From positions 1,054,001 through 1,118,000 of the forward strand of contig CAWBIM010000004.1 in assembly GCA_963788935.1 (NCBI GenBank): a DNA stretch of 64,000 nucleotides, read 5' to 3'. This DNA is from JAOPZW01 sp963788935 (GTDB taxonomy: Bacteria; Actinomycetota; Thermoleophilia; Solirubrobacterales; Solirubrobacteraceae). The notes beneath the pieces are model-generated. The model was not told the DNA's origin, did no database searches, and saw only the letters and a program-made list of their open reading frames with translations. Of the stretch, positions 1 through 8,936 are shown piece after piece. Within the stretch, counting starts at the first letter, position 1. The number at the start of each line of letters is the position of its first letter. The translations under genes were made by a program, and so were the position numbers.

Positions 1-780
1 TTCCGCGGGGACGCCCCGGAGACCGATCCCGTGGTGGTCGCGCGCGGCGTGCGACGGGTCGCCCACCTGCTCGGCACCGACCCCGGCGGGTCCTGGGTCG
101 CCGCCGCCGACGGGGAGATCGTCGGGATCGCGCTCGGGCTCGTGCGCGAAGGGATCTGGGGGTTGTCGCTGTTCGCCGTCGAGGAGGGGCACCGGGACCG
201 CGGGGTCGGCCGCGAGCTGCTCGAGGCCTGCTTCGGCCACGGGGCCGACGCCCACGGGCACGTGATCCTCTCCACCGAGCACCCGGGCGCCATGCGCCGC
301 TACGCCCGCCTCGGCCTCGACCTGCGCCCGTGCGTCGCCACCGCCGGGATCGTCGACCGCGCCCGGCTCCCGGAGACCGACGGGGTGCGGGTCGCGGGGC
401 CGGAGGGCATCGCCGTCGCGGACGCGATCGGGCGGGACGTGCGCGGCGCCGGGCACGGGGTCGACCTCCCGGTGCTGCTCGACGACGCCGACGCGCGCCT
501 GCTCCTCGTCGAGGACCGGGCGTTCGCGGTCGTCCGCGGCGCGCGGATCATGCTGATCGCCGGGCGCGACGAGGCCGCCGCCACCCGCGTGCTCAACGGC
601 GCGCTGGCCGCGACGCCGCCGGGCGCGACGGTCAGCGTCGACTTCCTCACCGCCGGGCAGGACTGGGCCGTGCGCGCGTGCCTCGACGCCGGGCTGGCCC
701 TCTCCCCCGACGGACCGCTCTTCACGGCCGGCGACCTCGGGCCGATGCGCCCGTACGTCCCGAGCGGGGCCTACCTGTGA
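1..780 (+). CDS. GNAT N-acetyltransferase, two-domain (5' partial)
   Basis: The reading frame is open from base 1, so the gene starts upstream of the window; a GTG at 31 is the first start codon inside it but lies too close to the first strand of the fold to be convincing. The N-terminal half shows a GNAT acetyl-CoA loop (RDRGVG, about residues 75-80 of the visible part) followed by the helix LLEACF and the AMRRYARLGL segment typical of the acceptor side. The second half (about residues 125-258) ends in PSGAYL and resembles the degenerate second GNAT domain of two-domain actinobacterial acetyltransferases. Substrate cannot be read from sequence. Its TGA overlaps the GTG of the acetyltransferase remnant that follows. 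Confidence 0.8.
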   Translation, partial: FRGDAPETDPVVVARGVRRVAHLLGTDPGGSWVAAADGEIVGIALGLVREGIWGLSLFAVEEGHRDRGVGRELLEACFGHGADAHGHVILSTEHPGAMRRYARLGLDLRPCVATAGIVDRARLPETDGVRVAGPEGIAVADAIGRDVRGAGHGVDLPVLLDDADARLLLVEDRAFAVVRGARIMLIAGRDEAAATRVLNGALAATPPGATVSVDFLTAGQDWAVRACLDAGLALSPDGPLFTAGDLGPMRPYVPSGAYL

Positions 781-942
781 CCGAGTACCTCATCGCGGGC
801 GAGCGGGTCGCCCTCGGGGTGCTGCGCCGCGACCTCGCGGCGACCTATGCGACGTGGATGAACCGCAGCCGACGTCCGCCACGCCCGCTGCGGCTTCGGG
901 ATCCTGCTCGGCGAGCGCCGCGGCCAGGGCCTCGAGGCCTAG
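777..942 (+). pseudogene. RimJ/RimL-type acetyltransferase remnant
   Basis: A GTG overlapping the preceding stop (GTGA) begins a credible RimJ/RimL-like N-terminus with GERVALG and ATYATWMN. After about 30 codons the frame turns to arginine/proline-rich nonsense. In another frame, just downstream, comes FGILLGERRGQGLEA and a TAG at 940, which is the acetyl-CoA loop of the same family. The roughly 50-60 residues that should lie between the two pieces, and the entire C-terminal half, are missing. I therefore read this as a gene reduced by internal deletion and C-terminal loss rather than a live short protein. Confidence 0.6.
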
Positions 943-945
943 GCT
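940..945 (+). promoter_or_regulatory. candidate -10 element TAGGCT
   Basis: TAGGCT lies 21 bases before the ATG at 967 and coincides with the TAG that ends the acetyltransferase remnant. It fits the TAnnnT pattern seen before other genes here. A GGAGG at 957-961 sits between it and the start, so this transcript would carry a short leader with a ribosome binding site. Confidence 0.35.
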
Positions 946-966
946 CGCCGCCCCGCGGAGGCGGGT

Positions 967-2544
967 ATGTTCGCGGCCATGGACGGCCTCATGATGGATC
1001 GCCCCCTGCTCATCCGCGACATCGCCCGGCGCGCCGAGCGGCTCTTCGGCGACCGGGAGATCGTCAGCCGCACGCACGACGGGGTCGAGCGCTCGACGTA
1101 CGGCGAGGTGGTGAACCGCGCCCACCGGATCGCCTCGTCGCTGGCCGAGCTCGGGGTGAAGCCCGGCGACCGCGTCGCGACGTTCGGCTGGAATTCGCGC
1201 CGGCACCTCGAGCTGTACCTCGCCGTGCCGTCGATGGGCGCCGTCCTGCACACCATCAACATCCGCCTGTTCGAGGACGACCTGCACTACATCGTCGACC
1301 ACGCGCAGGACAAGGTGATCTTCCTCGACGCCTCGCTCGCCGACGCGATGCCGCGGTTCGACGGCGTCGAGCACGAGGTCCTCATGCCCGACGCCGACGC
1401 GACGCGCGACGGCGCGCTGGACTACGAGCAGCTCGTCTCCGACGGCGACGAGGGCTTCGAGTTCCCCGACGTGGACGAGCGCAGCGCCGCGGCCCTCTGC
1501 TACACGAGCGGGACGACGGGCAAGCCGAAGGGCGTCCTGTACTCGCACCGCTCGACGGTCCTGCACGCGATCGGCGCCAACCAGTCCGACGGCCTCGGGA
1601 TCAGCCAGACCGACTCGGTCATGCCGGTCGTCCCGATGTTCCACGTCAACGCCTGGGGCCTGCCGTACATCGCGACGAACACGGGCGCGCGGCTCGTCAT
1701 GCCCGGCCCGCGGATGACCCCGGGCGACCTCGCCGAGCTGATCGGGGAGGAGCACGTCACCTTCACCGCCGGCGTCCCGACGATCTGGCAGGGCATGATG
1801 CGCCTGGACCCCGCGCCCGACCTGTCCTCGCTGAAGGAGATCGTGTGCGGCGGCTCGGCCGTCCCGGAGGCGCTGATCCGCGGCTTCGAGGAGAAGTTCG
1901 ACGTCCCGATCGTGCAGGCGTGGGGCATGACCGAGACGAGCCCGCTCGCCTCCGTCGCCCGCGTCGACGTGGACGCGACCGACGACGAGGACGAGCGCTT
2001 CCGCATCCGCGCGACGGCCGGCCGGGTCGTCCCGCTCGTGGACTTCACCATCGACGAGGAGGCCGGCGGCGAGCTGCTCGTCCGCGGCCCCTGGGTCGCG
2101 AGCGCCTACTTCGAGGACGACTCGCAGAAGGAGAAGTTCGAGGACGGCTGGCTGCGCACCGGCGACGTGGCCGAGGTGACCGACGGCGCCTACCTCAAGC
2201 TCGTCGACCGCACGAAGGACCTCGTGAAGTCCGGCGGCGAGTGGATCTCCTCGGTGGAGCTCGAGAACGTGGTCATGGGCCACCCGAAGGTCATGGAGGC
2301 GGCCGTGATCGCCGTCCCGGACGACGAGTGGGGCGAGCGGCCGTGCGCGTGCGTGGTGCCGTGCGAGGGCGAGGACCTCGACGTGGACGAGCTCAAGTCC
2401 TATCTCTCGGAGAAGGTCGCCAAGTGGTGGATCCCGGAGCGGATCGAGTTCATCGACGAGGTCCCGAAGACGTCGGTCGGCAAGTTCGACAAGAAGGTCC
2501 TGCGCAAGCAACTCGCCGAGGAGGCGGCCGACGGCGAGTCGTGA
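967..2544 (+). CDS. acyl-CoA synthetase (adenylate-forming)
   Basis: A 525-residue ANL-superfamily enzyme expected to activate a fatty or aromatic acid with ATP and load it on CoA. The P-loop-like motif YTSGTTGKPKG is at about residues 179-189, followed by the substrate-binding region GMTETSPL and the hinge GWLRTGD. The C-terminal lysine motif is SVGKFDKK. Overall sequence resembles the medium/long-chain fatty-acyl-CoA synthetases that begin MDGLMMD. I chose ATG 967 because GGAGG at 957-961 is 5 bases upstream; ATG 979 (MDGLMMD) is a good alternative by homology to related starts. The gene stands alone, facing a convergent DUF177 gene 12 bases away. Confidence 0.85.
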   Translation: MFAAMDGLMMDRPLLIRDIARRAERLFGDREIVSRTHDGVERSTYGEVVNRAHRIASSLAELGVKPGDRVATFGWNSRRHLELYLAVPSMGAVLHTINIRLFEDDLHYIVDHAQDKVIFLDASLADAMPRFDGVEHEVLMPDADATRDGALDYEQLVSDGDEGFEFPDVDERSAAALCYTSGTTGKPKGVLYSHRSTVLHAIGANQSDGLGISQTDSVMPVVPMFHVNAWGLPYIATNTGARLVMPGPRMTPGDLAELIGEEHVTFTAGVPTIWQGMMRLDPAPDLSSLKEIVCGGSAVPEALIRGFEEKFDVPIVQAWGMTETSPLASVARVDVDATDDEDERFRIRATAGRVVPLVDFTIDEEAGGELLVRGPWVASAYFEDDSQKEKFEDGWLRTGDVAEVTDGAYLKLVDRTKDLVKSGGEWISSVELENVVMGHPKVMEAAVIAVPDDEWGERPCACVVPCEGEDLDVDELKSYLSEKVAKWWIPERIEFIDEVPKTSVGKFDKKVLRKQLAEEAADGES

Positions 2545-2556
2545 GCGCCTGAGGGC

Positions 2557-3075
2557 TCAGTCGAGCTTGAGCTCGCGCAGCTTCGCCCAGCGCGGGTCCG
2601 GCGGCGGATCGTGGTGGTGCTCGGGCCCGGCGGTGTTGAGGTTCGCCCCGCACTCCGGGCACAGGCCCGCGCACTCGGGCGTGCAGAGGACCTGGGCGGG
2701 CAGCGCGAGCGCATAGGCGTCGCGGGCCCAGGCCCCGACGTCGAGGTCCTCGCCGTGCATGTACGGGCTCGTGAGCTCCTCGCCGCCGCCGGGCTGGTGG
2801 ACCTCGCGGACGTCGACCGCCGTCACCGGCGCGGCCGGCTCCAGGCAGCGCATGCACGGGCCCGTCAGGCCCGCCTCGAAGCGCAGGCGCAGCGCGTAGC
2901 CGCCGCCCGTCATGCGCGAGACGTCGAGCGCGGCGTCGACGAGCGGGGGCTCCGCGGCGTAGCGCTGGCCGCCGAAGTCGAGGTCGCCCAGGCGCAGGCC
3001 GAGCGTCAGCCGGCGCCCCTCGCCGGAGGACAGCCGCAGGCGTCCGAGATCGAAGATGTCGGTGGGCGCGGCCAT
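2557..3075 (-). CDS. DUF177 (YceD-like) cysteine-rich protein
   Basis: A 172-residue protein of the YceD/DUF177 family, whose bacterial members are linked to 23S rRNA or large-subunit metabolism and are usually encoded next to rpmF. The diagnostic features are a CMRC pair (C74, C77) and a second cluster C131, C135, C139, C142 in CTPECAGLCPECG. An RWAKLRELK stretch closes the protein. Here no rpmF follows, so the usual gene pair is split. Start at ATG 3075 keeps the conserved start IFDLGRL close to the N-terminus, and a TACCCT lies 8 bases upstream. Confidence 0.8.
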   Translation of the reverse strand: MAAPTDIFDLGRLRLSSGEGRRLTLGLRLGDLDFGGQRYAAEPPLVDAALDVSRMTGGGYALRLRFEAGLTGPCMRCLEPAAPVTAVDVREVHQPGGGEELTSPYMHGEDLDVGAWARDAYALALPAQVLCTPECAGLCPECGANLNTAGPEHHHDPPPDPRWAKLRELKLD

Positions 3076-3083
3076 ACCGATCG

Positions 3084-3089
3084 AGGGTA
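3084..3089 (-). promoter_or_regulatory. candidate leaderless -10 element TACCCT
   Basis: On the minus strand TACCCT is followed by 8 bases and then the ATG of the DUF177 gene. The same hexamer at the same distance precedes the ligase at 44803. Transcription would start at or next to the A of ATG. No Shine-Dalgarno is present. Confidence 0.5.
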
Positions 3090-3127
3090 GATGATGCGCC
3101 GCGCGGGTCCCGCGCGATGATGGGGCG

Positions 3128-4111
3128 ATGCGCGCGATGGTCCTCGACGAGCCCGGCACGCCGCTGCGGCCGGCCGACCTCGACGACCCCGTGCCCGGTC
3201 GCGGCCAGGCGCTGCTCGACGTCCACGCCTGCGGGGTCTGCCGCACCGACCTGCACATCGTCGACGGCGAGCTCGAGGTCCGCCGCCGGCCGCTCGTCCC
3301 CGGCCACCAGATCGTCGGCACCGTGCTCGCGGCCGGCGACGGGGCCGGGGTCGAGCCCGGCGCGCGGGTCGGCGTCCCGTGGCTCGGCTGGACGTGCGGC
3401 GAGTGCCGGTACTGCCGCAGCGGGCGCGAGAACCTCTGCGTCCGCGCCCGGTTCACCGGCCTCGACATCGACGGCGGCTACGCGACGCGGACCGTCGCCG
3501 ACGCCCGCTTCTGCCTGCCGCTGCCCGACGGCTACGACGACCTCGCCGCCGCGCCGCTGCTGTGCGCCGGGCTCATCGGCCACCGCGCCCTGCGGATGAC
3601 CGGCGACGCCGAGCGCCTCGGCCTCTACGGCTTCGGCGCCTCGGCCCACATCGTCTGCCAGGTCGCGCTCCACCAGGGCCGGCGGGTGTTCGCGTTCACC
3701 CGCGGCGGCGACGAGGCGGCGCAGGCGTTCGCCCGCTCGCTCGGCTGCGAGTGGGCGGGCGACGCGACCGGCCCCGGGCCGGAGGAGCTCGACGCGGCGA
3801 TCGTGTTCGCGCCCGTCGGCGCGCTGGTCCCGGCGGCGCTCAAGGCGCTCGCGCCCGGCGGGGTCGTGGTCTGCGCCGGCATCCACATGAGCGACATCCC
3901 GTCGTTCCCGTACGCGGACCTGTGGCGCGAGCGGTCGATCCGCTCGGTCGCGAACCTCACGCGCGCGGACGGCCGCGAGCTGCTCGACCTCGCCCCGCGC
4001 GTCCCCGTCCGCACCCACGTCACGACCTATCCGCTCGAGCGCGCGAACGACGCGCTCGACGACCTGCGCGGCGGGCGGCTCGAGGGCGCCGCGGTCCTCG
4101 TCCCGGGCTGA
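3128..4111 (+). CDS. zinc-dependent alcohol dehydrogenase family protein
   Basis: A 327-residue medium-chain dehydrogenase. Catalytic zinc ligands are visible as C38 in CGVCRTDLH and the PGHQIVG motif (H60), with Q in place of the more usual E, a variant seen in the subfamily that also has the GFGASAHI coenzyme segment. The structural zinc loop has C90, C93, C96 and C104. The Rossmann motif is YGFGASAHI rather than GxGxxG, which together with GHQ points to the adh_fam_2/AdhA-like branch. It should oxidise or reduce small alcohols/aldehydes with NAD(P); the substrate is unknown. It ends 6 bases before the stop of the convergent sensor gene. Confidence 0.85.
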   Translation: MRAMVLDEPGTPLRPADLDDPVPGRGQALLDVHACGVCRTDLHIVDGELEVRRRPLVPGHQIVGTVLAAGDGAGVEPGARVGVPWLGWTCGECRYCRSGRENLCVRARFTGLDIDGGYATRTVADARFCLPLPDGYDDLAAAPLLCAGLIGHRALRMTGDAERLGLYGFGASAHIVCQVALHQGRRVFAFTRGGDEAAQAFARSLGCEWAGDATGPGPEELDAAIVFAPVGALVPAALKALAPGGVVVCAGIHMSDIPSFPYADLWRERSIRSVANLTRADGRELLDLAPRVPVRTHVTTYPLERANDALDDLRGGRLEGAAVLVPG

Positions 4112-4117
4112 GCGCGG

Positions 4118-7100
4118 TCAGAGCTCGAGCATGCACCACACGGACTTGCCGTGCGGGAGCGGGCGCGTGCCCCACCGCTCCGCGAGCGACGCGACGAGCT
4201 GGATCCCGCGGCCGTGCTCGTCGTCGGGCGTCGGGCGCAGCCGGCGCGGGAGGACCGCCGTGCCGTCGTAGACCTCGATGATCGCGTGGCGCGCGGTGTG
4301 GCGCAGGCGCAGCCGGATCGGCGGCCGGCCGTAGAGCACGGCGTTCGTGACGAGCTCGCTCGTGAGCAGGACCGCGCGCTGGACGACGGCCTCGTCGGTC
4401 CCGCGCGAGCGCAGCGCGGCGGCGACGAAGCCCCGCGCGTCGGCCACCGCGCGCGGCTCGGCGGCGATCGGGAGGGTCGCCGAGGACGCGTCCGCCCCGG
4501 GCGGCGGCACGCGCGCGACCAGGACCGCGACGTCGTCGTCGGGCCCGTCGGGCAGCAGCGCGTCCACGAGCACGCCGGGCAGGAGCTCGACCGGCCCGGC
4601 GGCCGCCTCGATCGCCGTCGCGAGCGCGTCGATGCCCGCGTCGACCGCGCCCATGCGCCGCTCCACGAGGCCGTCGGTGTAGAGCGCGACGAGCGCGCCG
4701 TCCGGGATCCGGACCTGGTGCTCGCTCGCGGAGAGCGGGCCGCTGCCGAGCGGCGGCTCGCGGCCGCCGAGGCGGCGGGCGGGCAGACCGGGCGCCGCGA
4801 GCAGCGGCGGCAGGTGACCCGCGTTGGCGTAGACGAGCGCGCCGTCGATGGGGTCGTAGATCGCGTACACGCAGGTGACGATCTGGTCCTCGCCGAGGTC
4901 GCGGACGACCCCGTCGAGCAGCTCGAGCATGTCGCCCGGCGCGAGGTCGAGGCGGGCGAACGCGCGGACGGCCGCCCGGACCTGGCCCATGATCGCCGCG
5001 GCGCGCACGCCGCGCCCCATGACGTCGCCGATGACGAGCGCGGTCCGCCCGGCGCCGAGCTCGATGACGTCGTACCAGTCGCCGCCGACCTGGGTGCCCT
5101 CGACGCCGGCGCGGTAGTACGACGCGATCTCGAGGTGCTCGGGGTCGAGGACGACGTCCGGGAGCAGGCTGCGCTGCAGCTCGTCGGCGATCGCGTGCTC
5201 GCGGGCGGCGGCCTCGGCGGTCGCGGCGGCGATCCGGCGGACGGCCTCGGCCTCGTGCTGCTCGGTCACGTCCTGGGCGCTGCCGCGCAGGACCGCCGGC
5301 CGCCCGTCCTCGCCGTGGTGCACGACGCCGCGCGCCCGCACCATCCGCTCCGGCCCGCGGGCGGGGACGATGCGGCACTCGACGTCGAAGGGCGCGCCGT
5401 TCTCGACGGCGTCCGTGATGGCGTTCGTCACGCGCTCGCGGTCGTCGGCGTGGATGAACCCCAGCGCGCCCTCGAGGCCGGCGGCGCGCAGCTCGTCGGC
5501 GCTCACGGCGAGCAGCCGCAGGTACTGGGCCGAGGCCCGGACCTGGCTCGTGGCGAGGTCGATCTCCCAGCTCCCGACCCCCGCGAGGAACTCGGCCTCG
5601 TCGAGGAGCTCGCGGCTGCGCTCGAGCTCCGAGCGGATCCGGCGGGCGCGGTCGAGCTCGAGGTTCGCGCGGACGCGGGCGCGCAGCTCGCGGGCGGTGA
5701 ACGGCTTGACGAGGTAGTCGTCGGCCCCGGCCTCGAGCCCCTCGATCGTCCCCTCCTCGCCCGCGCGGGCCGAGAGCATCACGACCGGGATGTGGCTCGT
5801 GTCGGGGTCGGCGCGCATCGCCGCGAGCAGGCCGAAGCCGTCGAGCTCGGGCATCATCACGTCGGTGAGGACGAGGTCGGGCGCCGCCTCTCGGACGAGC
5901 GCGAGCGCGGCCGCGCCGTCCCGGGCCGCGGCCACGTCGTAGTCGTCCGCGAGCAGCAGGGCGACGTACTCGCGCATGTCGGCGTTGTCGTCGACGACCA
6001 GCACGCGCGGGCGGACCCCGCCGGACGCCGGCGGCCCGGCGCCGTCCTCGCCCCGGTCCTCGGGCGTGGGCTCGAGCCAGCGCAGCGCCTCGGCGAGGAA
6101 GTCCTCGGCGCGCCCGGCGGCGGACGCGCCGTCGCCGTCGCCGCCGCCCGTCACCACCTGGTCGGCGGGGAGATGGTCGCGGCCGAAGCGCAGCGCGACC
6201 GTGAACGTGCTGCCCTGGCCCGGCGCGCTCTCGACCCCGACCTCGCCCGCCGTGCAGGCCCGACAGCTCGGCCACCAGCGCGAGGCCGATGCCCGTGCCC
6301 TCGTGGCTGCGCGAGCGCGCGCCGAGCACCCGGTGGAAGCGCTCGAACAGCTGCGCCTGCTCGGCCGGCTCGATCCCGGTGCCGGTGTCCGTGACCACGA
6401 GCCGCGGGCCGCCGCCGTCCGCGTCGGTCGTCGGTCAGCCGGAGCGTGACCCCGCCCTCGAACGTGTACTTCAGCGCGTTGGAGAGCAGGTTGAGCACGA
6501 TCTTCGCCCACATGTCGGCGTCGACGTAGACCGGCTCGCGCAGGGGCGGGCACTCGACCTCGAGGGTCAGGCCGGCCCGCTCGTAGGCCGAGCGGAACAT
6601 GCTCGCGAGCTCGGTCGTGTAGCGGGCGAGGTCGATGGACGCGAAGCGGGCCGTCGCGCGCCCGGACTCGAGGCGGGAGAAGTCGAGCAGGCTGTTGACG
6701 AGCATCAGCAGCCGCTGGCCGTTGCGCTGCACGGCCTCCACCCGCCAGCGCTGGGCGGCGGGCAGCGGCGCGTCCTCGTCGCGGAGCGCGTCCTCGGCCG
6801 GGCCGAGGAGCAGCGTCAGCGGCGTGCGCAGCTCGTGGCTGACGTTCGTGAAGAACGCCGTCTTCGCGTGGTCGAGCTCGGCGAGCTGCTCGGCGCGGCG
6901 GCGCTCGGCGTCGTACGCCCGGGCGGTCGAGATCCCCGCGGCGACCTGACCGGCGACGAGGCCGACGAACGAGCGGTACGCGTCGTCGAGCGCGCGGTAG
7001 CGGTTCAGCGCGGCGACGAGGAACCCGTACGGGCGCCGCTGGCCCTGCTGCGGGAGCGGCACGACGAGCGCCCGGCGCGGCGGCTCGTCCCACGCCCCGG

Positions 7101-7938
7101 TCGGCAGTGCCGCTATGCGCTCGTCGATGTCCTCCACCAGCGCGCTCTCTCCGGCGGCGAGCGCGGCCGCGGGCCACACCGCCTCCGGGTCGTCGACGTC
7201 GATCGCCGCCGGCGCGGCGGGCGCGTCCGGACGGATCCCGGCGGCGCCCGACAGCCGCGCGCAGCCGCCGTCCTCGTCGAAGACGTAGAAGAGCGCGAAC
7301 GGCAGCGAGCGCAGGTCGCCCTGCAGGCGCCGGACCGCCGCGGCGAGGACCTCGGCCTCGGTGCGCACGGTCGTCGTGTCCGAGCCGAGGTCGCGCAGCG
7401 TCGCCATGTGGCGCTCGCCGATGACGCGGTCGGTGTCCTCGCTGACGACGCAGAGCATCCCGACGATCGCGCCGTCGTCGTCGTGGAGCGGGCTGTAGGA
7501 GAACGTGTGGTAGGTCTCCTCGGCGTAGCCGCTGCGCTCGAGGAACAGCAGCAGCGCCTCGTCCCACGTCGCCTCGCCGGTGCGCATGACGGCATCGATG
7601 CGCGGGCCGATGTCGGGCCAGATCTCGGCCCAGACATCGCGCGCCGAGCGGCCCAGCGCCCACGGGTACTTCTCGCCGAGCGTGTCGCGCCGGTAGGCGT
7701 CGTTGCAGAAGAACGTCAGGTCCGCGCCCCACGCCATCCACATCGCGAAGCGCGACGTCAGGAGGATGCGCAGCGCGGTCGTCAGGCTGCGCGGCCAGCC
7801 GTCGGGCGGGCCGATCCCGGTGCTCGCCCAGTCGACCGCGAGCAGGTCGCGTCCGACGACGCCCCCGGCCCGCAGGACGTCGGCCGCGCCGCGGGTCTCC
7901 ACGGGGGCACGCGGCGATGGGTCGACAGGGTTCGACAT
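4118..7938 (-). CDS. hybrid sensor kinase / receiver / SpoIIE phosphatase / RsbW-like ATPase (two frame breaks)
   Basis: Read across two breaks this is one protein of about 1272 residues. Order: PAS-like sensor (WASTGIGPPDGW, FAMWMAWG; 25-170), GAF (190-330), HisKA with the phospho-accepting His in VSHELRTPL (about 367), HATPase with VLNLLSNALKY, then DTGTGIEP and GTGIGLAL. A receiver follows with VLTDVMMPELDG (about 692) and conserved K in LVKPF, then PAS, then a SpoIIE/PP2C phosphatase (LQRSLLP, GGDWYDV, GDVMGRG), then an RsbW-like ATPase (LTSELVTNAVLYG, GRGIQLV). The frame changes at a 7-base tandem duplication (6422-6435) and at an extra C in 6246-6248. Both shifts are +1 and both fall inside the kinase ATPase domain, so as sequenced the kinase would be cut off after the N box. 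No transmembrane segment is seen, suggesting a cytosolic stress or light sensor feeding a partner-switching pathway. Confidence 0.75.
6422..6435. repeat. 7-base tandem duplication (CGTCGGT x2) breaking a frame
   Basis: CGTCGGT occurs twice in direct succession. Removing one copy restores a continuous kinase frame from RLTD into DADGGGPRL and the DTGTGIEP box. The duplication adds 7 bases, a +1 shift. Confidence 0.75.
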
Positions 7939-8031
7939 CGGACCGGGCCGCCGCCACGGAGCGGTCGGCGAATGCGCGAGATCCTATGCGCTGCCCGCGG
8001 CGCCCGGGACGGGTCGGGCGCGTCGGCCCCC

Positions 8032-8037
8032 TACAGT
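8032..8037 (+). promoter_or_regulatory. candidate leaderless -10 element TACAGT
   Basis: TACAGT lies 7 bases before the ATG at 8045, with no ribosome binding site between. It would drive the thioredoxin-fold pair and perhaps the hydrolase behind it. Confidence 0.5.
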
Positions 8038-8044
8038 GATCGCC

Positions 8045-8384
8045 ATGACGCGACCCAAGGTCGAGCTGCTGTTCTGGGACGGCTGCCCGTCGCATCCGCA
8101 GGCGCTCGAGGAGCTCCGCGCGGCGATGGCCGCCGTCGGCCTCGACCCGGACGCCGTCGAGGTCCGCGAGGTCGACACGGACGGCGACGCCGAGGGCGAG
8201 CGCTTCGTCGGCTCCCCGACGATCCGCGTCGACGGCGCCGACGTCGCCGCCGCCCGGCGACGACGAGCCGGTCGGGCTCACCTGCCGCGTCTACCGCCTG
8301 CGCGACGGCCGCTACTCCCCCACCCCGGACCCGGCCGATCTCCGCGAGGCGCTCGAGACCGCGATGACGAGGAGCACCGCATGA
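8045..8384 (+). CDS. small thioredoxin-fold protein (one frame break)
   Basis: About 112 residues once a +1 break near 8246-8256 is bridged. The N-terminus VELLFWDGCPSH with a single active-site cysteine, and the SPTIRVDG segment (cis-proline loop followed by a strand), identify a thioredoxin fold like those named DF-family or alkylmercury-lyase-like thioredoxin proteins. After the break the other frame continues sensibly (DEPVGLTCRVY, then DLREAL) to TGA 8382-8384. That stop overlaps the ATG of the next gene (ATGA), as expected for a coupled pair, which supports the bridged reading. Redox role is inferred; partner unknown. Confidence 0.65.
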
Positions 8385-8923
8385 CCACGATCGCCGTCGG
8401 CGCCGCCGCGCCGCCCTTCGACCTGCCCGACACGGACGGCACCCGCCACAGCCTCGGGGGCGAGGGCGCGCCGGCCGCGCCCGCGACCGTCGTCGTCTTC
8501 ACGTGCAACCACTGCCCGTACGCGCTGGCGTGGCACGACCGGCTCATGGCGGTCGCGCGCGACTACGCCGACCGCGACGTCACGACGCTCTTCATCAACT
8601 CGAACGACGCCGAGCGCTACCCGCGCGACTCCTTCGAGGCGATGCGCGACCGCGTCCGCGGCGACGGCGGCTGGCCGGTCCCGTACCTGCGCGACGAGGA
8701 CCAGTCGGTGGCCCGCGCCTACGGCGCGCTCACGACGCCCGACGTCTTCGTCATCGCCCCCGACGGCGCGGTCGCCTACCGCGGCGCGCCCGACGGCGAC
8801 CACGGCGACCCCGGCCAGGACGCCGCCTGGCTGCGCGAGGCGCTCGACGACGTCCTCGAGGGCCGCCCGGTGAACCGCGACGAGACGAAGCCGGTCGGCT
8901 GCTCGATCAAGTGGAAGCCGTGA
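8381..8923 (+). CDS. thioredoxin-like redoxin (AhpC/TSA family)
   Basis: A 180-residue redoxin. It opens with IAVGAAAPPFDLPDTDG, typical of TlpA/AhpC-like domains, and carries a CxxC active site in FTCNHCPYA (about residues 45-53). VFVIAPDG and VAYRGAPD follow on the back half of the fold, and GCSIKWKP is the C-terminus. It lacks a signal peptide or membrane anchor and so acts in the cytoplasm. It overlaps the upstream thioredoxin-fold gene by ATGA. It probably reduces peroxides or disulfides; this is the family role, not proven by sequence. Confidence 0.85.
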   Translation: MTTIAVGAAAPPFDLPDTDGTRHSLGGEGAPAAPATVVVFTCNHCPYALAWHDRLMAVARDYADRDVTTLFINSNDAERYPRDSFEAMRDRVRGDGGWPVPYLRDEDQSVARAYGALTTPDVFVIAPDGAVAYRGAPDGDHGDPGQDAAWLREALDDVLEGRPVNRDETKPVGCSIKWKP

Positions 8924-8936
8924 GCCGCCGGCTGAG

